This document shows, piece after piece, positions 9,623-17,973 of a stretch of 41,586 nt of DNA. The notes below the pieces were generated by a model. That model ran no database searches, was not told the DNA's origin, and saw only the letters and a list, made by a program, of their open reading frames with translations. The stretch's first letter is position 1, and each line of letters opens with the position of its first letter. The position numbers and the translations under genes were made by a program. The DNA comes from Methylotenera sp. GTDB taxonomy: Bacteria > Pseudomonadota > Gammaproteobacteria > Burkholderiales > Methylophilaceae. The stretch is taken from the NCBI GenBank assembly GCA_021732365.1, contig JAKFVD010000010.1, forward strand, positions 1-41,586. The letters run 5' to 3'.

Positions 9623-9970
9623 TTAGATATTGGTTCTAAACATAAAATACACTGCGCCTAGCAAACACAAGCCTGCCCATAAAAAATCCAGCTTTAACGG
9701 TTGTTGCATGTAAAACACTGCAAACGGTACAAATACCGCTAAAGTAATCACTTCTTGCAATATCTTAAGTTGCGCTAACGACATCACTGTAAAGCCGATA
9801 CGGTTGGCAGGCACTTGAAATAAGTACTCAACCAGTGCAATGCCCCAACTGATTAGCGCAGCAATAATCCAAGGTTTATTGTTGAGTTCTTTAAGGTGAG
9901 CATACCAAGCAAACGACATAAAGACGTTTGCGATGGTGAGTAGAATGATGGTTTTGAAGATGGCTGGCAT
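9623..9970 (-). CDS. DUF486/DMT-superfamily small membrane protein
   Basis: Four-helix inner-membrane protein of 115 residues. The sequence (AWYAHLKELNNKPW, then LISWGIALVEYLFQVPANRIG) matches the DUF486 family, which belongs to the drug/metabolite transporter superfamily; its substrate is unknown. It lies 14 bases downstream of another small membrane protein gene on the same strand. Confidence 0.85.
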   Translation of the reverse strand: MPAIFKTIILLTIANVFMSFAWYAHLKELNNKPWIIAALISWGIALVEYLFQVPANRIGFTVMSLAQLKILQEVITLAVFVPFAVFYMQQPLKLDFLWAGLCLLGAVYFMFRTNI

Positions 9971-9984
9971 TGATGCACCAATGA

Positions 9985-10350
9985 CTAATGAGCCTTAGGC
10001 GAACTAGTATGAAGAAATAAAAAAACACGTACGAAAAACAACATAAATACCAAATCGTTTATACCATAAATACTATAAAAAGCACCTGCAAGTAAATCCT
10101 TGGAATAGAGTTGCGTCAGACTATTTTCTGAAAGCCATATTACCCAAACCAACACATAAATAAGTTTTTCTAAAGCGAATACACCAATCAGCCATTTAAT
10201 ATTTGATATGATGGTTGTGGCGCTCAAATAAGCCAAGCCCCATATTACAATCATTACAAGCCCAAAGTTCGACATGACTAATGGGTCTGCGTTGTTAATG
10301 GCGCTATTTGTAAATGCCCGCGAAAATACAATCACACCTGCAATATTCAT
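9985..10350 (-). CDS. Small membrane protein of unknown function
   Basis: I do not recognise this 121-residue protein. It has hydrophobic segments near residues 1-12, 28-46, 51-71 and 86-112, so three or four membrane helices. The stated ATG (10350) would cut the first helix short. The same frame stays open upstream to a TGA at 10396-10398 and would encode KNFIKNGLIAAATM, which looks like a natural charged start plus helix, but no ATG, GTG or TTG lies there. Either a rare start such as ATT is used or the annotated start is right. It sits between glnB and the DUF486 gene, same strand. Confidence 0.65.
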   Translation of the reverse strand: MNIAGVIVFSRAFTNSAINNADPLVMSNFGLVMIVIWGLAYLSATTIISNIKWLIGVFALEKLIYVLVWVIWLSENSLTQLYSKDLLAGAFYSIYGINDLVFMLFFVRVFLFLHTSSPKAH

Positions 10351-10481
10351 CGTTGCAGCTGCAATTAAACCATTTTTTATAAAATTTTTATTAACTCAGC
10401 TACCCCAATCAATCAATATGTTCAGCAAAAAATTGGCTAATCATTCAATTTTTTTGTTTTAGATAAATCGCATATCGGTAA

Positions 10482-10856
<375 letters not shown>

Positions 10857-10906
10857 TCATCTTTAGTCTGCTTGTAAATACACATAAATTGATATTAATG
10901 ATATTT

Positions 10907-12514
10907 TTATGTCACATCAAACTTTAATTTGGCAGTGATGGGGTATCGCCTATCTTTGCCAAAGCCGCGTTGTGTAATTCTAACGCCAACTGGGGCTTGG
11001 CGGCGTTTATATTCATTACGGTCAATTAAATTAGTCACACGATTCACGTCACCCTCAGAAAATCCTAATTGCATAATCGCACTGCGGCTTAAATCATCTT
11101 CTACATAGGCCTGCATAATCGCGTCTAATATTTCATAGGGCGGTAAGCTGTCTTGGTCGGTTTGGTTGGCACGTAGCTCAGCACTGGGTGCGCGCGTAAT
11201 AATGCGCAAAGGAATCACGTGTGAAATACGATTGCGGTATTCAGCCAGTTTGTACACCAGCGTTTTTGGCACATCTTTTAATAATGAGAATCCACCCGCC
11301 ATATCGCCATATAAGGTGCTATAACCAACCGCCATTTCCGATTTATTGCCTGTAGTGAGCACAATGCTGCCAAATTTGTTTGATAGCGCCATTAGCAACA
11401 TGCCGCGAATACGCGCTTGCAAATTTTCTTCTGCAGTATCAAATGGCAAATCGCCAAACTCTGGGTTTAAGGTGTCGCAAAACAGGTTAAATAAATCTTT
11501 AATAGGGATTTGGCTATATTTCACGCCGACCAAGTTGGCCATTTCCACTGCGTCATCTACGCTCATACTGGCGGTAAATCCAGACGACATCATCACTACT
11601 TTTACGCGCTCAGCGCCTAGCGCATCAACCGCTATTGCTAAGGTTAAAGCTGAATCAATACCGCCAGACAAACCCAGCACAACGCTTGGAAAGCCATTTT
11701 TATTCACATAATCTTGTAAGCCTAAGGTGAGCGCGTGGTAAACCGCTGGTTCTAAATCCAATTTGGGTAGAATATTTTTAGGGGTAGGTTGATGGTTAAT
11801 AAATTCGACAAAGCTTAAATCTTCAACAAAATTAGGCAGTTGCTGTACTACTTTGCCTGTGTTATCCAGCACAAACGAACCGCCATCAAACACCAATTCA
11901 TCTTGCCCGCCCACCAAATTAAGGTACACCACACTCAAGCCTGTTTCATTCGCACGTTTTGCAAATACTTCATAACGTGTTTCAAGCTTATCCATATGAT
12001 AAGGCGAAGCGTTTAATGAGAGCAATGCTTGCGCACCAGCTAGTTTTGCCTGAATGGCAGGGCCAGATTCCCAGCCATCGGCACAAATAAAGACGCCGAA
12101 TTTTGTGCCTTGATGCTCAAAAATGAGTGGCGTATCACCCGCAGTAAAATAGCGTTCTTCATCAAATACGCTGTAGTTAGGCAGGCATTGTTTATGATAG
12201 GTGGCGCTAACTTTACCTTGTTGAATCAGGGAAGCGGCATTAAATAGCTGGCCATTTTCGATATGTGGATGACCAACCAGCAGGGTGATATCAGGCGTAG
12301 CTTTAGCAATACGGCTGAGTGCTCGCTCACAGGCGAGATTAAAATCTTCTCTGAATAATAAATCCTCAGGCGGGTAGCCGCATAAAGCTAACTCGGGTGT
12401 CATCATCAAGCTAGCGCCCTGTTCATGCGCGTGATTTGCGTAGCTGATAATTTTATCGGCGTTGCCAGCGATATCACCAACAATTGGGTTAATTTGTGCC
12501 AGCGCTATTTTCAT
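10907..12514 (-). CDS. nadE: Glutamine-dependent NAD(+) synthetase
   Basis: Last step of NAD synthesis: amidation of nicotinate adenine dinucleotide with ammonia released from glutamine. The 535-residue protein has an N-terminal nitrilase-type glutaminase domain (about 1-250) with catalytic triad E41, K108 and C144, then a synthetase domain with the P-loop SGGIDS at 283-288 and GNKSEMAVGYSTLYGD further on. Both halves are complete, so it is the glutamine-using form. No Shine-Dalgarno sequence precedes the ATG; instead a hairpin ends 4 bases upstream. The gene follows the ankyrin gene by 30 bases and precedes glnB by 86. Confidence 0.96.
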   Translation of the reverse strand: MKIALAQINPIVGDIAGNADKIISYANHAHEQGASLMMTPELALCGYPPEDLLFREDFNLACERALSRIAKATPDITLLVGHPHIENGQLFNAASLIQQGKVSATYHKQCLPNYSVFDEERYFTAGDTPLIFEHQGTKFGVFICADGWESGPAIQAKLAGAQALLSLNASPYHMDKLETRYEVFAKRANETGLSVVYLNLVGGQDELVFDGGSFVLDNTGKVVQQLPNFVEDLSFVEFINHQPTPKNILPKLDLEPAVYHALTLGLQDYVNKNGFPSVVLGLSGGIDSALTLAIAVDALGAERVKVVMMSSGFTASMSVDDAVEMANLVGVKYSQIPIKDLFNLFCDTLNPEFGDLPFDTAEENLQARIRGMLLMALSNKFGSIVLTTGNKSEMAVGYSTLYGDMAGGFSLLKDVPKTLVYKLAEYRNRISHVIPLRIITRAPSAELRANQTDQDSLPPYEILDAIMQAYVEDDLSRSAIMQLGFSEGDVNRVTNLIDRNEYKRRQAPVGVRITQRGFGKDRRYPITAKLKFDVT

Positions 12515-12518
12515 TTTT

Positions 12519-12560
12519 TGGCGGAATATTGTTCAAAAATGTGGTTAATATTTTCCGCCA
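12519..12560 (-). promoter_or_regulatory. Hairpin directly upstream of the nadE start
   Basis: On the minus strand TGGCGGAA (12560-12553) pairs with TTCCGCCA (12526-12519). After a 2-base bulge a further 4 pairs form (TATT with AATA), leaving a loop of about 16 bases. The left arm covers the last codons and stop of the ankyrin gene, and the right arm ends 4 bases before the nadE ATG, where a ribosome site would be expected. No T-tract follows, so it is not a standard terminator. A role in translation control is inference. Confidence 0.5.
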
Positions 12561-13501
12561 GCATCTTTAATAAGTTGAATAATTTCCGCATCACCTTTTT
12601 TAAGTGCGTAAACGTAAGCGGTTAAGCCATACTTGTCGCGCGCTTTTACATCGGCTTTATGGGTTAGTAAAAGTCTCACCAATTCTGCAGAGTCATTATC
12701 AACAGCCAGTTGTAGCAGCGGTGTGCCCTCAGAGTCTTCATGGTTCACATCCGCGCCCTTGTTAATCAGCGCCTTGGCAGTTTCTAGCTGTGATTTTTTA
12801 ATAGCCCAAGTCAGCGCAGTCCAGCGGGCTTGATCTTGAAAATCTGGATTTGCGCCTTTTTCGAGCATATAAGTAACCGCTGGCGCATGACCCTCACGTG
12901 CAGCGTACATCAACGGTGTTGCGCCTAATCGATCACCTACATTGGGTTGCGCGCCTTTTGCCATTAATGATGAAATGGTGGGCACATCACCACTTTTTGC
13001 GGCATACATTAAAGCAGTTTTGCCGTCGTCAGCTTTGGCATTGGCATCTACGCCATGTTGAATCATTAAATTAACGACATCAGCGTAGCCCGCTGTTGCA
13101 GCCATTCCAAATGCACTCCATCCACTTTCATCGCGAATTTTTGGGTCAGCACCTTTTTCTAGCAACACTTTGACTGTTTCGACATGATTTTTCTTAGCGG
13201 CAAACATCAGCGCGGTCCAGCCGCCTTTATCTTTGGCGTTAATATCTGCGCCTTTACTCATTAACACAGTCACCACATCGGCACGGTCTTTACGTGCGGC
13301 GTACATCAGTGCAGTAATATCATTTTCATCTTTAGAGTTTGCATTAGCCCCGCCATCTAACATCGCTTTAACGGTTGCTACATCACCTTTAGATGCGGCA
13401 GTTAATAAATAGGCTAAATCCTCTGCAATACTAAGCTGAGTTGTCATACTTAACAGTAAAAAAACAATGAAATTTGCTAATTTCAGATTAACTATTTTCA
13501 A
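12545..13501 (-). CDS. Exported ankyrin-repeat protein
   Basis: Protein of 318 residues with a signal peptide (about 1-26, ending near LSIAED) followed by about eight ankyrin repeats of roughly 33 residues, each with variants of DGKTALMYAAKSGDVPTISSL. Ankyrin repeats bind other proteins; no catalytic domain is present, so a periplasmic scaffold or binding role is likely but the partner is unknown. It begins 16 bases after the sucD stop and ends 30 bases before nadE, suggesting one transcript sucC-sucD-ank-nadE-glnB. A second, shorter exported ankyrin protein lies at 24227-24718. Confidence 0.9.
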   Translation of the reverse strand: MKIVNLKLANFIVFLLLSMTTQLSIAEDLAYLLTAASKGDVATVKAMLDGGANANSKDENDITALMYAARKDRADVVTVLMSKGADINAKDKGGWTALMFAAKKNHVETVKVLLEKGADPKIRDESGWSAFGMAATAGYADVVNLMIQHGVDANAKADDGKTALMYAAKSGDVPTISSLMAKGAQPNVGDRLGATPLMYAAREGHAPAVTYMLEKGANPDFQDQARWTALTWAIKKSQLETAKALINKGADVNHEDSEGTPLLQLAVDNDSAELVRLLLTHKADVKARDKYGLTAYVYALKKGDAEIIQLIKDAGGKY

Positions 13502-13517
13502 AAGTGGATGACCTTTT

Positions 13518-14399
13518 CTATTTTAAATTTAACTGCATGGCTTTAACGACAGCCTCACCCAAACCAGCAGGAGAGCTTGCCACCACGCAACCTGCATTTT
13601 CTAAAGCGGCAATTTTATCTTCTGCACGACCACTGCCGCCAGAGATAATGGCACCTGCATGCCCCATGCGTTTACCTGCTGGCGCTGTTAAACCCGCAAT
13701 GTAAGCGGCAACTGGTTTGGTGACGTAGTGCTTAATAAAGTCAGCCGCCGCTTCTTCATCATTACCGCCAATTTCGCCCACCATAATAATTGCCTCGGTT
13801 TCAGGGTCTGCTTCAAACAAAGTGAGGCATTCAATAAAATTTAAACCTTTGATTGGGTCACCACCAATACCTACACAAGTCGTTTGACCCAAGCCGAGCG
13901 CAGTAGTTTGATGTACTGCCTCATAAGTTAGCGTGCCAGAACGCGAAACCACGCCCACCTTGCCGCGCAGGTGAATACTGCCAGGCATAATGCCGATTTT
14001 GCATTCATCTGGCGTGATTATGCCAGGGCAATTAGGGCCAATTAATTTAGCCCCGTTGGCTTTTAACGCCGCTTTGACGTTGAGCATATCTAAAACTGGA
14101 ATACCTTCGGTGATGCACACAATTAGCTCAATCCCCGCGTCAGCGGCTTCTAAAATAGAATCTGCTGCAAATGGCGGCGGTACATAAATCACACTGGCAT
14201 TGGCTTGCGTTTCGCGCACCGCTTCGCGCATGGTATTAAATACGGGCAAGTTAAGATGCAGCTGGCCGCCTTTGCCAGGCGTAACACCGCCCACCATTTT
14301 AGTGCCGTAAGCTAGCGCCTGTTCGGAGTGGAATGTACCTTGTTTGCCAGTAAAGCCTTGGCACAAAACTTTTGTATTTTTGTTTACTAATATGCTCAT
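13518..14399 (-). CDS. sucD: Succinyl-CoA synthetase alpha subunit
   Basis: Nucleotide- and CoA-binding subunit of succinyl-CoA ligase, interconverting succinyl-CoA and succinate with nucleotide phosphorylation. The 293 residues include the Rossmann start [14 protein letters not shown], the [10 protein letters not shown] loop (121-130) and the phosphorylated histidine H247 in RMGHAGAI, equivalent to H246 of E. coli SucD. Partner sucC lies upstream, separated by a 150-bp inverted-repeat element. In serine-cycle methylotrophs a related pair (MtkAB) acts on malate; that reading is possible but no serine-cycle gene is nearby. Confidence 0.94.
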   Translation of the reverse strand: MSILVNKNTKVLCQGFTGKQGTFHSEQALAYGTKMVGGVTPGKGGQLHLNLPVFNTMREAVRETQANASVIYVPPPFAADSILEAADAGIELIVCITEGIPVLDMLNVKAALKANGAKLIGPNCPGIITPDECKIGIMPGSIHLRGKVGVVSRSGTLTYEAVHQTTALGLGQTTCVGIGGDPIKGLNFIECLTLFEADPETEAIIMVGEIGGNDEEAAADFIKHYVTKPVAAYIAGLTAPAGKRMGHAGAIISGGSGRAEDKIAALENAGCVVASSPAGLGEAVVKAMQLNLK

Positions 14400-14420
14400 A
14401 ATTTTAAATTCTATTTTTTA

Positions 14421-14570
14421 GCCACAGAGGGCACAGAGAACACAGAGAAAAACCAATTTGATTTTTTGTAAATTTATGGCTATTAACTATGCTTGTAACT
14501 GGTTTTATTTTATTAAAACTTAAAACCATGGTTTTTAGGTTTTCTCTGTGAACTCTGTGTCCTCTGTGGC
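14421..14570. repeat. Inverted-repeat pair filling the sucC-sucD gap (MITE-like)
   Basis: The left arm 14421-14454 begins GCCACAGAGG and contains CACAGAG repeats. The right arm 14538-14570 is its near reverse complement, ending CCTCTGTGGC; about 30 of 33 positions pair, with one single-base length difference. The 83 bases between the arms are AT-rich and noncoding. Total length and architecture resemble a miniature inverted-repeat element. Motifs of the type CCACAGAGgaCACAGAG are, from memory, widespread dispersed repeats in proteobacteria. No target-site duplication is obvious. Confidence 0.75.
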
Positions 14571-14586
14571 AAATGTATAAAAAAAA

Positions 14587-15747
14587 CTAATCGACACTCA
14601 TCACTGCTTGTTTAGCAGCATCAGTTAGATTCTCAGCCGAGATAATATTCAGGCCGCTCTCGCGTAACATTTGCTTACCCAAATCAACGTTTGTACCTTC
14701 TAAACGCACTACAACGGGGATGAGCATGCCCACTTCTTTTACGGCTGCGATAATGCCTGTAGCAATAATATCGCAGCGCATAATGCCGCCAAAAATATTG
14801 ACTAAAATCGCCTTAACGTTACCATCAGCCAGAATAATCTTAAACGCTTTGGTGACTGTTTCTGCCGATGCGCCGCCGCCTACATCTAAAAAGTTGGCGG
14901 GCATGCCGCCATGCAATTTAATCAAATCCATGGTCGCCATCGCCAAACCCGCACCATTGACCATGCAGCCAATATTGCCGTTTAGTGCAATATAATTAAG
15001 CCCAGCTTCATGTGCCACCGCCTCTTTCGCGTCCTCTTGCGACCAATCGCGTTGTGCGCTTAAGTCTTTTTGGCGATACAAGGCATTGTCATCCACACTC
15101 ATTTTGCAATCCAGCGCAACCAATTTGCCGTCAGCCGTGACAATTAATGGGTTGATTTCCAGCAGGCTCAAATCGTTTTCTTTAAATAGCTTGTATAAGC
15201 CTTTTAGCAACTTGCTAAACGCGGCAATTTGCTCACTACTTAACCCTAATTTGAAGGCTAAATTACGCGCTTGAAAATCCACCAAACCATTGAGTGGGTC
15301 GCACACTTCTTGCAAAATTTGTTCAGGATGATTGGCGGCAATCTCTTCAATATCCATACCGCCAGCCGATGATGCCACGACTACTACGCGCTCTAAACTT
15401 CTATCTACCAGCATCGACAAATATAACTCGCGTGCGATTGGTAACGTTTCTTCAATCAGCACTTGGCTCACCATTTGACCATCAGGCGCGTTTTGGTAAG
15501 TAATTAATTGTTTGCCTAATAACACTGCTGCAGTTTCTACTACTTCTGCAACAGATTTAACCAACTTAACGCCGCCCGCTTTGCCACGTCCGCCCGCATG
15601 AATTTGTGCTTTTATCACCCATGCATTTGAATCGATTTTTTCGGCTGCATTGCGCGCAGTTTCAGGTGAGTTTGCGACTATGCCATTTGGCGTTGGCAGA
15701 CCATAGAGTTGTAACAAAGATTTGGCTTGATATTCGTGTAAATTCAT
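14587..15747 (-). CDS. sucC: Succinyl-CoA synthetase beta subunit
   Basis: ATP-grasp and substrate-binding subunit of succinyl-CoA ligase. The 386 residues start MNLHEYQAKSLLQLYGLPTP, contain the glycine-rich AQIHAGGRGKAGG of the nucleotide-binding fold (about 47-59), the metal-binding LLEINPL region (about 195-201) and GGIMRCDIIA near 320-330, which contacts the active-site helix. Length matches E. coli SucC. It is the first gene of the minus-strand run and is divergent from the hydrolase at 15859. Malate-CoA ligase MtkA is the closest alternative. Confidence 0.94.
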   Translation of the reverse strand: MNLHEYQAKSLLQLYGLPTPNGIVANSPETARNAAEKIDSNAWVIKAQIHAGGRGKAGGVKLVKSVAEVVETAAVLLGKQLITYQNAPDGQMVSQVLIEETLPIARELYLSMLVDRSLERVVVVASSAGGMDIEEIAANHPEQILQEVCDPLNGLVDFQARNLAFKLGLSSEQIAAFSKLLKGLYKLFKENDLSLLEINPLIVTADGKLVALDCKMSVDDNALYRQKDLSAQRDWSQEDAKEAVAHEAGLNYIALNGNIGCMVNGAGLAMATMDLIKLHGGMPANFLDVGGGASAETVTKAFKIILADGNVKAILVNIFGGIMRCDIIATGIIAAVKEVGMLIPVVVRLEGTNVDLGKQMLRESGLNIISAENLTDAAKQAVMSVD

Positions 15748-15858
15748 TTTAAAGTAATTTTTTATAGGTTTTAATTTTAACTGACATTTTCGCGCAAAAA
15801 CGCGCCAGATGCTAGCAAAAAAGCCGTATCCAATCTAACCAGTAATGAGGAAAATAAA

Positions 15859-16461
15859 ATGACACAAGCGTCACTTACTTTACGCGAAGTAACAGGCATG
15901 GGTTTTGGCCATGCTAGCTTAAAAGATTCTGCCTTGATTATGGTGGATTGCCAGAATACGTATCGCCATGGCGTGATGCAATTAACCAATGTAGAGCCTG
16001 CGATTGTAGAGGCGCAAAAGTTGTTAACGATGGCACGCGATTTAAAAATACCAGTCATTCATATTCAGCACGATGCAGGCGTGGGTACGCCGTATGATAT
16101 TACCGCTGATATTGGCGCCATTTCAGCAGAAGTCGCCCCCCAAAATGGTGAGCCAGTCGTGGTTAAAAATTACCCTAACGCGTTTTGGCATACCAATTTA
16201 GAAGCACAGTTAAAAGCATTAGGCGTTGAAAATGTAGTACTGGCTGGTTTTATGACCCACGTTTGTATTAATTCCACTGCGCGTGGTGCATTTAATTTAG
16301 GCTTTAAGCCCACAATTATAGCCAGTGCCTGCGCAACCCGTAGCTTGCTTGGTCCAAAAGGTAAAGTGATTGAAGCGCAAATGATGCACGACAGCGCGTT
16401 GGCTGCGGTACGGGATTTATTTGGTGTGGTACTGGATGATGTGGCGAGTTTAAAAGCTTAA
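15859..16461 (+). CDS. Isochorismatase-family cysteine hydrolase
   Basis: The 200-residue protein has the triad of the isochorismatase-like hydrolases: D30 (IMVDCQNTY), K103 (VVKNYPNAFW) and nucleophile C136 (GFMTHVCINSTARGA). Members act on amides, isochorismate or related compounds; the substrate here cannot be told. GAGG about 9 bases before the ATG supports the start. It stands alone, divergent from sucC and followed by a toxin-antitoxin promoter. Confidence 0.88.
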   Translation: MTQASLTLREVTGMGFGHASLKDSALIMVDCQNTYRHGVMQLTNVEPAIVEAQKLLTMARDLKIPVIHIQHDAGVGTPYDITADIGAISAEVAPQNGEPVVVKNYPNAFWHTNLEAQLKALGVENVVLAGFMTHVCINSTARGAFNLGFKPTIIASACATRSLLGPKGKVIEAQMMHDSALAAVRDLFGVVLDDVASLKA

Positions 16462-16462
16462 T

Positions 16463-16498
16463 TTGACAATAGTATAATAAAGGTATAATTTATATACT
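16463..16498 (+). promoter_or_regulatory. Promoter and candidate operator of brnTA
   Basis: TTGACA at 16463-16468 and TATAAT at 16484-16489 form a sigma-70-like pair with a somewhat short 15-base spacer. AGTATA (16471-16476) and TATACT (16493-16498) are perfect reverse complements flanking the -10 box, a plausible site for autorepression by the BrnA antitoxin. Transcription would begin about 16495-16497, immediately before the GTG at 16499, so the message may be leaderless. Confidence 0.6.
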
Positions 16499-16762
16499 GT
16501 GATTAATTTTGAATTTGATGAAGCAAAAAGTAGAGCAAACTTCATTAAGCATGGCATTGACTTTAATGATGCTCAGCAAATGTGGAACGATTCAGGATTA
16601 TTGGAGATTCCTGCTAAAACAGAAGATGAGCAGCGATTTTTAATAATAGGGATGATTAATGAAAAACATTGGTCGGCAGTTATTACCTATCGCGGTGCAA
16701 ATATTCGGCTTATTTCTGTTCGTCGCTCGCGCATTGAGGAGGTTGCATTTTATGAAAGCTAA
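16499..16762 (+). CDS. brnT: BrnT-family ribonuclease toxin
   Basis: Toxin of the type II BrnT/BrnA pair; BrnT has a RelE-like fold and cleaves RNA to stop translation. The 87-residue protein carries the family landmarks: start INFEFDEAKSRANFIKHGIDF, the central RFLIIGMINEKHWSAVITYRG and the IRLISVRRSRIEE segment. It starts at GTG 16499 with no Shine-Dalgarno sequence and the candidate promoter immediately upstream. The stop overlaps the brnA start by 11 bases, the typical toxin-first arrangement. Confidence 0.92.
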   Translation: MINFEFDEAKSRANFIKHGIDFNDAQQMWNDSGLLEIPAKTEDEQRFLIIGMINEKHWSAVITYRGANIRLISVRRSRIEEVAFYES

Positions 16763-16985
16763 AGATTTTGAACAACAGTTTGATGAAAATGTCGATATAA
16801 CAGATCTGCTAAATATATCTAAGGCCAAGCGTGTCTTGCAAGAACAAAAACGCGTTAATGTGGATTTTCCAACTTGGATGATTGAGTCACTAGACCGTGA
16901 GGCAGGCAAGCTAGGCGTAACGCGCCAGTCAATCATTAAAGTTTGGCTTGCTGAACGTTTAGAAAAAAAAGCTCAAAACATTTAA
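16752..16985 (+). CDS. brnA: BrnA-family antitoxin (ribbon-helix-helix)
   Basis: Antitoxin that neutralises BrnT and represses their operon. I choose ATG 16752, preceded by GAGGAGG (16736-16742) at 9 bases; the frame is open further upstream, but that part overlaps brnT and lacks a ribosome site. The 77-residue protein has an N-terminal toxin-binding region and a C-terminal ribbon-helix-helix DNA-binding region (VNVDFPTWMIESLDREAGKL, then GVTRQSIIKVWLAERLE). Confidence 0.92.
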   Translation: MKAKDFEQQFDENVDITDLLNISKAKRVLQEQKRVNVDFPTWMIESLDREAGKLGVTRQSIIKVWLAERLEKKAQNI

Positions 16986-17007
16986 TTAATGAAACCTGAC
17001 TGACTAA

Positions 17008-17036
17008 AGGCTGTTTAGTTTGAATCTGCACAGCCT
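17008..17036. terminator. Possible bidirectional terminator hairpin
   Basis: AGGCTGT (17008-17014) pairs with ACAGCCT (17030-17036) around a 15-base loop, between the convergent ends of brnA and the haem-motif membrane protein. There is no strong T-tract on either side, so termination is only suggested by position. Confidence 0.4.
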
Positions 17037-17050
17037 ATCTTTGTTACTCG

Positions 17051-17821
17051 CTATAAATCCTGCTCCCACGCATTACCATATACTTTACCGCTGCGCGATA
17101 AGATAAACATTTGGTACATGCTGGTGATCCACATAAAGGTAGAAGCAACGCTGTAGCCGATGCCGCCAATAATAGTAAACCAGGCAAAACCAGGCGTTAA
17201 CTTAGTTAGCCACCATGACAAAATATCGATAATTAAAAATGCAAATGGGAAAGCAATGGCGATTATTTTTAATTTTTTCGGCACGCCTACTGCAAAACTA
17301 AAAATAAAGCCGATAAAGAAAAAGATAAAGCTAATGCCAAATAAATGGATATGTGAAACGCGCGTTAAGCCTTGAATGGTCGCCCCTTCGCCAGTTGCCG
17401 CTACTTTTTGCACTTCTTCAAAGTTTTTAAAATTAGGAATATTGGGAATCGCGCTATGGCAAACCACACAGTGCTGCGCAAATACGCCTTTAAAATGCGC
17501 ATCCCAATCGTCTTTTGGTGCGCCTTTTCTCACCCATTGAATAATGTCTGCGCGTACTTGGTCGGGCGCATTGGCTTTCATCGAGCCGTTTAGTTTGCTT
17601 TCTAATAAGCTATGGGTACGGTCGCCATAATAGCTGTACACAATATCGTTTTTGGATAAACCAATTTTGCCATCGGCCATGCCGTGGGTGAGCATAATCT
17701 GCAAGCCAGCCATCAGCAAGCCCACACCAACCACCAATAAATAGCCTGCAAACAAGGCTTTAATCGGGGCAGGCATATTCGGCAAGTTAAGCCATGCTAA
17801 GTTTTCAGGAATCGGTTTCAT
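17051..17821 (-). CDS. Membrane protein with a c-type haem-binding motif
   Basis: I do not recognise a named family. The 256-residue protein has an N-terminal membrane helix (about 20-44), a roughly 110-residue exported loop with one CVVCH motif (C118, C121, H122), then three more helices (about 157-180, 184-206, 212-241). HIHLFG at 157-162 begins the second helix and could ligate a further haem, which is speculation. A monohaem membrane electron carrier is the likely role. It is a single gene on the minus strand, with its start 152 bases from the divergent serB. Confidence 0.75.
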   Translation of the reverse strand: MKPIPENLAWLNLPNMPAPIKALFAGYLLVVGVGLLMAGLQIMLTHGMADGKIGLSKNDIVYSYYGDRTHSLLESKLNGSMKANAPDQVRADIIQWVRKGAPKDDWDAHFKGVFAQHCVVCHSAIPNIPNFKNFEEVQKVAATGEGATIQGLTRVSHIHLFGISFIFFFIGFIFSFAVGVPKKLKIIAIAFPFAFLIIDILSWWLTKLTPGFAWFTIIGGIGYSVASTFMWITSMYQMFILSRSGKVYGNAWEQDL

Positions 17822-17934
17822 GACAAATCATTCAAATAAAGAGATTAAAATTATTATAGGGTAGATGTGGAATGTACACTAGCGCGGCGACTTAAATTGC
17901 TTATAAAAGCATAGGCTGGAATTGAAAATTGAAC

Positions 17935-17943
17935 TGATATAAT
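17935..17943 (+). promoter_or_regulatory. Extended -10 promoter element of serB
   Basis: TGATATAAT is an exact extended -10 (TGnTATAAT). A weak -35-like CTGGAA (17916-17921) lies 16 bases before the TATAAT hexamer. The predicted transcript begins about 25 bases before the serB ATG. Confidence 0.6.
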
Positions 17944-17973
17944 AGGCATTATTTAAGCAATTCGGAATTTTTT

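Noticed and set aside
13518..15747. Malate-CoA ligase (mtkAB) instead of sucCD
   Set aside because: The sequence alone cannot exclude it, but no serine-cycle genes lie nearby and the proteins match SucC and SucD in length and motifs.
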